64,000 nt of DNA from NCBI RefSeq assembly GCF_030817215.1, contig NZ_JAUSZA010000001.1, forward strand, positions 202,501 to 266,500, read 5' to 3'. The notes under the pieces were generated by a model that saw only the letters and a program-made list of their open reading frames with translations, was not told the DNA's origin and searched no databases. Shown piece by piece: positions 8,980 through 16,865 of this stretch. Position 1 is the first letter of the stretch. Each line of letters starts with the position of its first letter. The DNA comes from Paenibacillus sp. V4I3. GTDB taxonomy: Bacteria > Bacillota > Bacilli > Paenibacillales > NBRC-103111. A program made the translations under genes and the position numbers.

Positions 8980-9804
8980 TCACCCTTCAGCCGTGACATA
9001 TTCGATCGTGATGCCTTTCTCCTTCAGCATGTCTTGGGCTAATGAAGATATGATCGTTCTCTTGCCAACTCGTAGCGAGCGAAGAGATTTACTTTTGGAT
9101 TCCCGCGCCACCCAATCCGCTGAGATGAGCCTTCCTTCATAAACGATGTGCCCGCTATCCTCGGTGCGCTCGTCTTTTTTCATGGAGCTGTCGGGTTCTG
9201 TAATTTCAGAATCTGGACGGATTTTATTCACAACCATTTCAGCCAGCTGCTTCAATGGACCAAATTCAACGCCATACATTTGCAGTTCCATTTTGTAATA
9301 ATCAAAAAGGTTCACATAAGGCTTAGGCAGCGTTAGCGTTCTTAGCGTCCGTCGGTCCGCCCGCTTCAACCCGGAGATATCATCGCCGATGAGTACAAAT
9401 TTATTCTGAACCAACGTGGAAAAGATGATTTCCGATATGATGGTCCCTTTCATGCCAAGAGCGGCCCTTGCCGCATTATCAAGATCAATTTCCGGGATCA
9501 CGATTCCCTCATATTCAAGAGGTACCTCTAGTGGAGACGGTGCGAATTCATCGGATGCAATCGTTTTTCCGCGACCGCCGCATTCAATTTGGTGCTTCCC
9601 CAGCCAAGAAGAAGCTTCGCCATCCAAGAACAAAATATCATGATTAACCTGGTGATTATTTAACCATATAAAATGATCGGTAAAAGCCTCATGAGCCGTA
9701 CTGTCGTAAAAAATGTAAAGCACCTTAGGTCGCTTGGCCGCTTGCTTCTCCAATGAGTCAATGAGCTCACGAACAATAGATTCGACCATTTGCTTGATCT
9801 CCAC
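8980..9804 (-). CDS. Flavoprotein-like microcompartment-associated protein with an encapsulation helix
   Basis: The 274-residue protein is of uncertain function. The N-terminal about 22 residues (MEIKQMVESIVRELIDSLEK) look like a shell-targeting amphipathic helix. Residues about 26-190 have a Rossmann-like pattern (KVLYIFYDS, GIVIPEIDLDNAARAALG, NKFVLIGDDI) resembling the flavoprotein fold of DFP/dipicolinate synthase B enzymes, which are found in several clostridial and Listeria-type eut loci. The C-terminus (GKRTIISSLAQDMLKEKGI) matches the short TPLAxDxxxExGI motif also seen at the N-terminus of PduL. The GTG start at 9804 directly follows the pduL stop and has AGGAGG nine bases before it. 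Flavin binding is inferred, not shown. Confidence 0.75.
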   Translation of the reverse strand: MEIKQMVESIVRELIDSLEKQAAKRPKVLYIFYDSTAHEAFTDHFIWLNNHQVNHDILFLDGEASSWLGKHQIECGGRGKTIASDEFAPSPLEVPLEYEGIVIPEIDLDNAARAALGMKGTIISEIIFSTLVQNKFVLIGDDISGLKRADRRTLRTLTLPKPYVNLFDYYKMELQMYGVEFGPLKQLAEMVVNKIRPDSEITEPDSSMKKDERTEDSGHIVYEGRLISADWVARESKSKSLRSLRVGKRTIISSLAQDMLKEKGITIEYVTAEG

Positions 9805-10599
9805 CTAGAGCTGCCTCCTTTCGGCGCACGTGATTTCACCGTTTTTGCCGATCACCCGAACCTTATCCCCAGTATTCAAATGGGCAGCATTCGCTTCATC
9901 CAAGTCGATATGAAAATCCAGCGAAAATTGTGCGCTAACCCTCACGATCGTATCAGCAAAAATAATCGGCCGCTCCCCCATTGCTTGGACAATGAGGCGA
10001 TCTCCTTCGTTGACCTGAAAAGTTTGGGCATCTTCTGGAGACATGTGCACATGATTTTTGGCAATGATCAATCCCTGCTGCAAAACGACCGTTCCGCTCG
10101 CACCGACGAGTGTAATACTTGGTGTGCCTTGGATATCACCGGATAATCGGACCGGGGGATGAACGCCCAGCTCAAATCCATCTGTACGCGAGATCTCCAC
10201 TTGGGTCGCTCCACGTGAAGGACCTAGGATGCGGACATGTTGGATGATTCCTTTCGGACCAACCAATGTCACGGTTTCGCGCGCAGCGAACTGCCCCTTT
10301 TGAGACAGCTCACGAAGTGGAGTTAACGCGTAACCAGCGCCGAACAACGCTTCAACATGCTCGGGAGAGAGGTGAACATGCCGGTTTGACACGCCGACTG
10401 GAATAAGCTTGAGCCCAATATCCTGGCTTCCCGGAAGGATTGTTGACTCCGTCGGGGCCACGCGCCGCAAAGAGATTCCCCTATCTTTCAAAAAGTCAGC
10501 GGCTGCTGGTGTCAGCTTATCCCCGTCCGTTATCGGAAACGGATTTGGCAGGCCTTTAACCAGCTGAGTACGCAAGTGCGTTTCCGTAATAAGCGTCAT
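9805..10599 (-). CDS. pduL: Phosphotransacylase PduL (acetyl-CoA to acetyl phosphate)
   Basis: This 264-residue PduL-type phosphate acyltransferase is unrelated to the classic Pta/EutD. It converts acetyl-CoA made by EutE into acetyl phosphate and recycles CoA in the lumen. Two zinc-binding histidine motifs are visible, SNRHVHLS at 71-78 and KNHVHMSPEDA near 180, followed by LDFHIDLDEAN near the C-terminus. In the second motif Asn replaces the usual Arg before His-Val-His. The N-terminal 50 residues (LTPAAADFLKDRGISL) serve as a linker and possible targeting tail. The ribosome binding site is weak, so translation may depend on coupling with eutM. Confidence 0.93.
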   Translation of the reverse strand: MTLITETHLRTQLVKGLPNPFPITDGDKLTPAAADFLKDRGISLRRVAPTESTILPGSQDIGLKLIPVGVSNRHVHLSPEHVEALFGAGYALTPLRELSQKGQFAARETVTLVGPKGIIQHVRILGPSRGATQVEISRTDGFELGVHPPVRLSGDIQGTPSITLVGASGTVVLQQGLIIAKNHVHMSPEDAQTFQVNEGDRLIVQAMGERPIIFADTIVRVSAQFSLDFHIDLDEANAAHLNTGDKVRVIGKNGEITCAERRQL

Positions 10600-10607
10600 A
10601 GACGTTT

Positions 10608-10895
10608 TTAACCTTCGAGTTTAGGTAGAATGAACTCAATGTCAGAATGCGGACGGGGAATAACGTGAACAGAGACAAGCTCTCCCACTTTTTCCGCAGC
10701 TGCAGCACCTGCATCCGTGGCCGCCTTTACAGCGCCAACATCTCCTCTGACCATGACCGTGACCAGTCCTCCGCCAACATGAACTTTACCGACCAATCTC
10801 ACATTCGCTGCCTTGACCATGGCGTCTGCCGCTTCAATTGAACCTACCAAGCCTTTCGTTTCCACTAAACCCAAAGCTGCCATTTCTCCTGCCAT
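10608..10895 (-). CDS. eutM: Microcompartment shell protein EutM (BMC-H)
   Basis: This 95-residue single-BMC-domain protein forms the main hexagonal tile of the shell. The sequence opens [20 protein letters not shown] and includes [20 protein letters not shown] and [12 protein letters not shown], the standard BMC-H strand-helix pattern and pore region. ATG 10895 follows CCGGAGGAGG. The order eutE-eutM-pduL places shell and lumen enzymes together. Confidence 0.97.
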   Translation of the reverse strand: MAGEMAALGLVETKGLVGSIEAADAMVKAANVRLVGKVHVGGGLVTVMVRGDVGAVKAATDAGAAAAEKVGELVSVHVIPRPHSDIEFILPKLEG

Positions 10896-10913
10896 TTGAA
10901 TTTCCTCCTCCGG

Positions 10914-12401
10914 TTATGTATGCAATTGCATTTCGGAAAGCACGCTTTTAATGATCTGCGCAACTTCATCACGCGTAATACCGAGTTTATTAGAGCTTTC
11001 CAAACTTTCCGCGACTAGCGCTACAATACGGTTCTCATCGGGCTCCGTCGGCATTTCTTTAATGCCAAAAGCAATACGCTTGATGTTCATCAAATGCTGA
11101 GGACCGATGTTGTCCGACGTGATGTTGTTGCCATAGGAACCACAGCCCAGCGTCATTGATGGCATAATCCCCGTCGTTGCACCGATTCCCCCGAACGTAG
11201 TGCCTGTATTCACTACAATTCGCGATGCTGGTTTCTCCAGCCCGAACGCTTCAATGATCGACAAATCCTCGCCATGGATGCCGAGTGTATGTCCAAGTCC
11301 TCCGAGCTCCAACAGTAGGGTGCAGCGTTGACAGCCTTCTTGCCAATCACTCACGGTATATAAAGCAAGCACAGGACTGAGTTTCTCCATGGAAAATGGA
11401 TACGCATGTCCTACCTCCGACTCTTCCGCGACCAATACCCTTGCATCCTCCGGAACGGTTATGCCAGCCTTGCTAGCAATCACTTGCGGAGAACGGCCAA
11501 CCACATTCGGGTTCATCCCTTTTCCAATGGTGAGGATCGAGCCGACCTTTTCTTTTTCCTCTGCGTTCAAAAAGTAAGCCCCCTGCCGCTTCAATTCCGC
11601 GACCAGCTCCGCTTTTACCACTTGATCGACGACAATCGCTTGTTCAGAAGCACAGATCGTTCCGTAGTCGAACGTTTTGCTTTGCAAAATCAGGCTCACA
11701 GCTCGTGGGATATCCGCACTCTGATGTATATAAACCGGAACGTTGCCGGGTCCGACACCGTAGGCGGGCTTGCCAGAGCTGTAAGCGGCCTTGACCATGG
11801 CGGTTCCACCCGTTGCCAAAATGATATCGGTCAGCTTATGCTTCATTAGTTCGCCGCTCGCCTCAAGGGACGGTTGCGATAGACAATGAATCAGCCCGGG
11901 CGGGGCCCCTGCCTTCTCCGCCGCAGCACGCATGACGGCTGCCGACTCCTGCGAACAGTGCAGTGCTGATGGATGCGGACTGATCACAATCGCGTTTCTT
12001 GATTTAAGTGAGATCAGGCATTTGAACAAGACAGTCGATGTCGGGTTTGTTGAAGGTATAATCGCAGCAACAATACCGACTGGTTGTGCGATTTCCCAGA
12101 CTTGCTTCACATCATCTTTGCGTATGATACCGACCGTTTGCATATCCTTGATTGCCGAAAAGACGTCTCTTGCAACGAAGAGATTTTTCGCCTTTTTATC
12201 AGCGACTTTTCCGAAGCCTGTCTCTTCTACGGCCATTGCACCCAGCCGCTCTGCCTCAAACTCCGCCGCTTCAGCCATAGCTGCTACGATGTCGTCAATT
12301 TGCGATTGCGTCATTTTCTCCAGCTGTTTTTGTGCCGCCTTCGCTTCTTGAAGGAAATGGCGGACCTCCTGGATCGCTTGTAAATCGCTATCGAGCTTCA
12401 T
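10914..12401 (-). CDS. eutE: CoA-acylating acetaldehyde dehydrogenase
   Basis: The 495-residue aldehyde dehydrogenase superfamily enzyme oxidises acetaldehyde to acetyl-CoA with NAD. The catalytic cysteine is Cys250 in YGTICASEQAIVV. PSTNPTSTVLFK and a Rossmann-type GTAMVKAAY/GVGPGNVPVYI region are present. The last residues (TRDEVAQIIKSVLSEMQLHT) form an amphipathic helix that resembles an encapsulation peptide, here at the C-terminus rather than the N-terminus. The start ATG 12401 follows a GGAGGGGGAGGG stretch inside the end of the preceding gene. Confidence 0.95.
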   Translation of the reverse strand: MKLDSDLQAIQEVRHFLQEAKAAQKQLEKMTQSQIDDIVAAMAEAAEFEAERLGAMAVEETGFGKVADKKAKNLFVARDVFSAIKDMQTVGIIRKDDVKQVWEIAQPVGIVAAIIPSTNPTSTVLFKCLISLKSRNAIVISPHPSALHCSQESAAVMRAAAEKAGAPPGLIHCLSQPSLEASGELMKHKLTDIILATGGTAMVKAAYSSGKPAYGVGPGNVPVYIHQSADIPRAVSLILQSKTFDYGTICASEQAIVVDQVVKAELVAELKRQGAYFLNAEEKEKVGSILTIGKGMNPNVVGRSPQVIASKAGITVPEDARVLVAEESEVGHAYPFSMEKLSPVLALYTVSDWQEGCQRCTLLLELGGLGHTLGIHGEDLSIIEAFGLEKPASRIVVNTGTTFGGIGATTGIMPSMTLGCGSYGNNITSDNIGPQHLMNIKRIAFGIKEMPTEPDENRIVALVAESLESSNKLGITRDEVAQIIKSVLSEMQLHT

Positions 12402-12402
12402 G

Positions 12403-12927
12403 TTATCGGCCCTCCCCCTCCATCCCCGTGAAAAGTCTGACCAATTCGGCTTTGCTTACCAATTGGATATCCCGACCGGTTATGGGGAATTGGGGCGTAT
12501 TATGCGCAAGCTCTCTGAGCTGTGCTACGGTCATTTTACTCCAATTCGGTGCACTCACTTCCGGCGTCGCGATAACCTTATTGAGCTCCTCCTTCGGTGA
12601 ATCTTTCGGCTGGTTTTTGGCCCAAACCTCCTGAATCATCGTGTGTACAGCAGGATCAGGTCGCGGAATAACATGTGTGGATAACAGCTTGCCCACTCTC
12701 TTCGCCTCTGCCGCACCTGCATCCACAGCAGCTTTGACCGCTGCAACATCGCCCAAAATATAGATCGTTACGATGCCGGCATCCACTTTTTCATAAGTCG
12801 TTACCTTCACATCCGCTGTTTTGGCTGCAGCGTCTGCGGCTGCAATCAAGGCAGGCAGACCGTAAGTTTCGATCATGCCCAAAGACATCAATCTTCTATC
12901 CATTTGTAAACACCCGCTTCTTTTCAC
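12403..12927 (-). CDS. BMC-H shell protein with a C-terminal extension (EutK/PduK-like)
   Basis: The 174-residue protein has a single BMC domain at about residues 12-105 (MSLGMIETYGLPALIAAAD, GIVTIYILGDVAAVKAA, THVIPRPDPAVH). A linker and a helical C-terminal module at about 130-170 follow, with the pattern MTVAQLRELAHN and PITGRDIQLVSKAELVRLF. That module has the helix-extension-helix look of SAP/Rho-N-like domains; EutK of enterobacteria also carries an extra nucleic-acid-binding-like domain, but the two need not be homologous. The start is either GTG 12927, in a GTGA overlap with the eutL stop, or ATG 12903. It is probably a minor facet component. Confidence 0.85.
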   Translation of the reverse strand: MKRSGCLQMDRRLMSLGMIETYGLPALIAAADAAAKTADVKVTTYEKVDAGIVTIYILGDVAAVKAAVDAGAAEAKRVGKLLSTHVIPRPDPAVHTMIQEVWAKNQPKDSPKEELNKVIATPEVSAPNWSKMTVAQLRELAHNTPQFPITGRDIQLVSKAELVRLFTGMEGEGR

Positions 12928-13580
12928 CCTATTTTCTTAGGTTCTCGAGCAATGCTTCGAACAGCTTCAGCGAACGCTTCTGCTGCTGCCGTACAAGCAG
13001 ACTGACTGCCTGTCAATAATCCTCCCGCAAAGTTCGTCTCCGTCGGAGGGCCATAAAACTTGCACATGCGTACATCAGCCGCCTTCAGTGCGGCATCGAG
13101 TGCGTAAACGGCTTCGAGTGGCGGAGCAATCAAATAAGCAAGAGGCTCTCCTTCTTGAATTTCCGCCAATGCGGACAAATAAGAACCTGTTCTGGAGACA
13201 ACATGAGCATAGTAAGCATGCGTTCCCTCGTCGTTGAGGGAGTAAAAACAAGCTCCAGTCTCCATCACTTGGATAGCTGCATCTAGCCCGCTTCTTACTT
13301 CTGCAGGCGATGCACCGCCTATGATCCCTATAAATTCTCCTGATAGCGGTCCAGAAGCATGACCTGATCCCGCATAGAATGAACGAGCATACACAACTTC
13401 AACTGCTGCATTCTTCGTTGCTTCATCGATTGCCGTATAGCCCACATCATCGATGCTGGACGTTAACAGACCAAGGCTGCGAACGCCCGGCTTCAATTCC
13501 AACTGAAGTGCCAAGCCAGCATCCACATTAGGGATGATCCTAACGGCGAGCGGAATGGCTCGAATTTGTTGTTGTTTCAC
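12924..13580 (-). CDS. eutL: Microcompartment shell protein EutL (tandem BMC-T)
   Basis: This is the trimeric tandem-BMC shell protein with a gated pore, first gene of the operon. Conserved segments are RSLGLLTSSIDDVGYTAIDE, VVYARSFYAG, VVSRTGSYLSALA, YLIAPPLEAVYALDAALK and GSQSACTAAAEAF. The chosen start is GTG 13580, six bases after GAGGTG. This gives 218 residues and an N-terminus that lines up with known EutL proteins. An in-frame ATG at 13616 would add 12 residues but has no ribosome binding site and lies almost in the leader terminator. Confidence 0.94.
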   Translation of the reverse strand: MKQQQIRAIPLAVRIIPNVDAGLALQLELKPGVRSLGLLTSSIDDVGYTAIDEATKNAAVEVVYARSFYAGSGHASGPLSGEFIGIIGGASPAEVRSGLDAAIQVMETGACFYSLNDEGTHAYYAHVVSRTGSYLSALAEIQEGEPLAYLIAPPLEAVYALDAALKAADVRMCKFYGPPTETNFAGGLLTGSQSACTAAAEAFAEAVRSIAREPKKIG

Positions 13581-13610
13581 TCCTTTCACCTCTTTACCTC
13601 GAATGAATGA

Positions 13611-13670
13611 AAACAAAAAGGTGCCCAGGTGCAGAGAACGACATGTCGCTCTTGGACCTAAGGCACCTTT
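13611..13670 (-). terminator. Leader terminator of the eut operon (attenuator)
   Basis: On the minus strand AAAGGTGCC pairs with GGGCACCTTT across an inner stem (AGGT/ACCT and AGAGCGACA/TGTCGTTCT with one wobble). The hairpin is followed by TTTTTGTTTT. It ends about 30 bases upstream of the eutL start, so it would stop transcription before the operon unless antitermination occurs. Confidence 0.8.
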
Positions 13671-13674
13671 GCCT
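13661..13674 (-). promoter_or_regulatory. Candidate EutV (ANTAR) RNA hairpin overlapping the leader terminator
   Basis: On the minus strand AGGC-AAAGGT-GCCT forms a 4-bp stem with a six-base loop that has A at position 1 and G at position 4, the conserved loop bases of ANTAR targets. It uses bases of the 5' arm of the terminator, so the two structures exclude each other. A matching first hairpin upstream could not be found with confidence. Confidence 0.6.
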
Positions 13675-13771
13675 GCTATTTATGCTTTTGTTTATGGATA
13701 TGCAGGTTGTACAAGGAATATTCCGTTTCTATTGATGAAATCTATATCTCTTTCATTACTGGATTATTCGA

Positions 13772-13803
13772 CAAAAAAACCCATCCGTAGACGGACAGGG
13801 TTT
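13772..13803 (-). terminator. Intrinsic terminator after the GGDEF-EAL gene
   Basis: On the minus strand ACCC-TGTCCG-TCTA-CGGA-TGGGT is followed by seven T. It separates the signalling genes from the eut leader. Confidence 0.8.
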
Positions 13804-13811
13804 AATCATAA

Positions 13812-16154
13812 TCAATATTCACTTTTCGGAGACCATACCCACTCAATAAACTCCCCCGCCGACAAAGGCTTGCTAATCAAATACCCTTGAACGCCATCAC
13901 AACCTTGCTCGCGCAAGTAAGAAAGCTGTTGATCCGATTCGACTCCTTCGGCGATTACTTTCATGTTTAAGCTATGCGCCAATTTGATAATACCGCTTAT
14001 GATCAATTCGTCTTTTGGAGACATGTTTAAGTTATCAATAAAAGACTTGTCCATTTTTAAATAATCGAATGAAAAATGTTTCAAATAGCTGAGTGAAGAG
14101 TAACCCACTCCAAAATCGTCGATGGAAATAGATATACCGAGCTCTTTTATTTCTTCAAGCACTTTCATTGTATGTTGGGTGTTCTGCAGCAGCATGCTCT
14201 CCGTTATCTCAATTTCAAGCCACTGAGGATCTAGCTCCGTTTCCTGCAAAATTTGCCCAATCGTACGGACTAAATGATCATTCTGCAATTGAATGGAGGA
14301 AAGATTCACCGACATCACGATAGGAGGAAACCCTGCATCCTGCCAAGCTTTATTCTGCCTACATGCCGTCCTTAACACCCATTCCCCGATGGGCAGGATC
14401 AATCCACTCTCTTCAGCGATCGGAATAAACTGAACCGGCGACATAGGTCCCAATTCTTGATTATCCCATCGAATGAGGGCCTCTACTCCGTTAATTTTAT
14501 CAGTAGTCAAATCGATCTTCGGTTGAAAATGCAAATAAAATTCTTCGCGAAGGATCGCTTTGTGCAAATTAGAATGTATCTTGTGCTTGGCTTCATTGAG
14601 CTCTTGAATATTTTTGGAATATACACTGTAGGTGTTTCCACCGGATTCTTTGGCCCGATACATAGAGGCATCTGCATTTTTGATCAGCGTTTCCACATCG
14701 GTCCCATGTTCAGGATATATACAAATCCCTATACTGGTCGTTATATATAATTCTCTATTGTGTAAATAAAAAGGTTCAGCTAATGCTTGTAAGATCACAT
14801 CGGCAACTGGTATGACCTCATCTGTATGGCTTAGATTTGAAAAAATAACCGTAAATTCATCGCCCCCCAGCCTAGATACGATAGATCCTTCAGGAACAGC
14901 TTGGATAATGCGTTTGGATACATCAACTAATAGAAGATCACCTGTATGATGCCCCAGCGTATCATTTACTTGTTTGAATTTATCTAGATCAAGAAACATT
15001 AATCCGGCTAAGGAGTTGTTATGAGCTTTTTCCAATGTTTCCGCCATGCGCTCCTGAAAGTTGCTTCGGTTCGGTAACCCGGTTATTTCATCAAAGTAAG
15101 CCATTCTATGAATAATCTGTTCGGCTTGCTTCTGCTCGGTAATATCCTTAGCAATTCCATAGACCCCAACTATTTGATCGTTCACTACCGTCGGACCACA
15201 AGTTATGAACATATCACGGCTTGTACCCTCTTTTGTTAAAAAGCCCATTGTAAATTGTTGAGGATTTCCAAGCAGCGCTTGTTCTATATGATATATAGCT
15301 TCTTGTTTCCCTGTAGAAACCACATATTCGAATAAGTTTACATCCAATATAGACTCTGGGGAATAGCCAAGTAATTTTTCTAACATCGGGTTAATACTCG
15401 TAAATTTACCTAATAGATCTAATGTAAAAACAATATCTGGATTACGGTCAAATAAAGACTGGTAGCGTTGTTTGCTTTCTTCTATTTTAAAAATATGCTT
15501 GTTATACGCTGAGATTAGGAAGTTAATAACTAGCATGAGGAAGGCTGAAATCATAACCTCAATAAGAAGATCAATAGCATTAGCAGACTGAACTAGATGA
15601 TACAATAGAATGGTTAGTACCAACAAAGAAACTTGTACGCCATAAACTTTCTTTAACGCTATTTCACTGAAAAAAGAAGCTTTATTTACAAACTTCATGA
15701 TCCCCGCACGTATTATTAAATTAACGTTTTCAAAAACGAACGTAATACCCAGAATTTGAACGATAAGTGGAAATTGATTCATAAATTTCAAACTAACCGC
15801 CGCACACACCATACTAATAAAATACATTCCTAACGTTGAAAACAAGCGAAACCAGTTAATTTTATAGAAGGGTTTGCTAGCCGACAAAAAAAACATGAGT
15901 GTGCTGAATATAATCGGAACCGTGCTTGCTGAGATACCTTTTGAATACGTTAAATAAAGAAAACTTAGTGTTGCACCGTTATACCAGAATCCATTAGGTA
16001 ATTTTGTCGGAAATAGATCAACTATTACTATTAATAAACATATTATTATTATAGACTGCCAATCCTTATTGGATTGAATAAATCCGAAACCGACATATAT
16101 CGTATATATTCCGGTTAAGAATAATACCAAGGTGTACAAATTTTTGTCCTTCAT
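13812..16154 (-). CDS. Membrane-bound PAS-GGDEF-EAL cyclic-di-GMP enzyme
   Basis: The 780-residue protein has about six to eight transmembrane segments in residues 1-220 and a PAS domain near 225-345 (RYQSLFDRNPDIVFTLDLLG). A GGDEF domain spans about 350-510 with an intact LGGDEF motif, and an EAL domain spans about 525-775 with intact EALIRW and metal/catalytic segments (ITESML, SIDDFGVGYSSL, AEGVE). Both catalytic motifs look complete, so it could make and degrade c-di-GMP. ATG 16154 follows GAGGGAG and lies one base after the stop of the upstream membrane gene, showing coupled translation. The input sensed by the membrane part is unknown. Confidence 0.93.
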   Translation of the reverse strand: MKDKNLYTLVLFLTGIYTIYVGFGFIQSNKDWQSIIIICLLIVIVDLFPTKLPNGFWYNGATLSFLYLTYSKGISASTVPIIFSTLMFFLSASKPFYKINWFRLFSTLGMYFISMVCAAVSLKFMNQFPLIVQILGITFVFENVNLIIRAGIMKFVNKASFFSEIALKKVYGVQVSLLVLTILLYHLVQSANAIDLLIEVMISAFLMLVINFLISAYNKHIFKIEESKQRYQSLFDRNPDIVFTLDLLGKFTSINPMLEKLLGYSPESILDVNLFEYVVSTGKQEAIYHIEQALLGNPQQFTMGFLTKEGTSRDMFITCGPTVVNDQIVGVYGIAKDITEQKQAEQIIHRMAYFDEITGLPNRSNFQERMAETLEKAHNNSLAGLMFLDLDKFKQVNDTLGHHTGDLLLVDVSKRIIQAVPEGSIVSRLGGDEFTVIFSNLSHTDEVIPVADVILQALAEPFYLHNRELYITTSIGICIYPEHGTDVETLIKNADASMYRAKESGGNTYSVYSKNIQELNEAKHKIHSNLHKAILREEFYLHFQPKIDLTTDKINGVEALIRWDNQELGPMSPVQFIPIAEESGLILPIGEWVLRTACRQNKAWQDAGFPPIVMSVNLSSIQLQNDHLVRTIGQILQETELDPQWLEIEITESMLLQNTQHTMKVLEEIKELGISISIDDFGVGYSSLSYLKHFSFDYLKMDKSFIDNLNMSPKDELIISGIIKLAHSLNMKVIAEGVESDQQLSYLREQGCDGVQGYLISKPLSAGEFIEWVWSPKSEY

Positions 16155-16155
16155 G

Positions 16156-16668
16156 CTACTCCCTCTTTGAAGTGGTTCTTAATAGAAATCGAATAAATCC
16201 GAATCCTACAAAAACATCCCCTATACTTATTACATGTTTGAAAAAAGGAATCCAATCTCCCAACCACCAAAAATTAGATGTATTCATTAGTTGATGTCGG
16301 GGATCATCTGTATCAAAAGCAGAGCCATTATACCCAGACAAAATCATAGCCTTTTCTGATACAGGCATTAAACCACCATGTATACTAATCGCTATTAAAT
16401 TAAGCACAGCCCCAAAACATATAAATATAATTCCTGGTAAATGCCTGTTCATCCATAAACCTAAGATCATAATAGCAAACGAGAGTTCAAGTAGAATAGG
16501 ATAATCGCGCTCAGTTCTATTACCTAACCAAAAAATAAAAATTTGAAACGCAAAGGTGCCGATCAGTAAGTAGGGCATTCTGAAAGCTCCAAAGGAATCA
16601 ACAATTGTCAATAAATTGCGTTTCAGAATGATACAAAGAAAAATGCCAGCAAGTATAAAGTAAATCAT
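16156..16668 (-). CDS. DUF5317-like membrane protein
   Basis: The 170-residue protein has four or five hydrophobic helices. The conserved-looking part is the C-terminal half: GGLMPVSEKAMILSG, a TDDPRHQLMN stretch, WWLGDWIPF and ISIGDVFVGFGFIRFLL, which fit my memory of the DUF5317 family. The function of that family is not established. ATG 16668 follows AAAGGA. It is translationally coupled to the GGDEF-EAL gene, so it may modulate or share a signal with it. Confidence 0.75.
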   Translation of the reverse strand: MIYFILAGIFLCIILKRNLLTIVDSFGAFRMPYLLIGTFAFQIFIFWLGNRTERDYPILLELSFAIMILGLWMNRHLPGIIFICFGAVLNLIAISIHGGLMPVSEKAMILSGYNGSAFDTDDPRHQLMNTSNFWWLGDWIPFFKHVISIGDVFVGFGFIRFLLRTTSKRE

Positions 16669-16687
16669 ATATGTTCATTCCTTTATA

Positions 16688-16725
16688 TAAAAAATGAAAG
16701 GAACTAGGTATCACCTAGCTCCTTT
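16688..16725 (-). terminator. Terminator between the 29-residue peptide gene and the DUF5317-like gene
   Basis: A 13-bp stem (AAAGGAGCTAGGT against ACCTAGTTCCTTT, one wobble, loop GAT) is followed on the minus strand by CATTTTTTAT. It would end most peptide transcripts and let only read-through reach the two downstream genes. Confidence 0.8.
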
Positions 16726-16731
16726 AAGGGA

Positions 16732-16821
16732 TTATGGTCCCCATGGAAAAGGTACAACTGATGAATAAACCATAGCTGCCAAAACAAGAGTCATAAGTAT
16801 CCAATTCTTCCAATTTTTCAT
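16732..16821 (-). CDS. 29-residue hydrophobic peptide, possible exported signal peptide
   Basis: A short frame starts at ATG 16821, seven bases after GGGGAGG, and ends with TAA at 16732. The product starts MKNWKNWILMTLVLAAMVY and ends SSVVPFPWGP. It has a charged start, a hydrophobic core and a small proline-rich tail, the layout of a peptide that is exported and may be trimmed. It has its own promoter and terminator. No family is recognised. A peptide signal or small membrane regulator for the downstream sensor is an inference from position only. Confidence 0.6.
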   Translation of the reverse strand: MKNWKNWILMTLVLAAMVYSSVVPFPWGP

Positions 16822-16865
16822 TTCATTTCCTCCCCTTTGTTTGAAAAGAATGTCTAGTTAAATGG

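Noticed and set aside
1-13620. Cobalamin riboswitch in the eut region
   Set aside because: No leader long enough and no B12-box-like sequence was recognised; intergenic gaps inside the operon are very short.
13700-13770. Second ANTAR hairpin (P1) and a sigma-A promoter for the eut operon
   Set aside because: Several ANNG hexamers and a TTGTCG box were tested by eye, but none had paired flanks or a -10 box at the right spacing.
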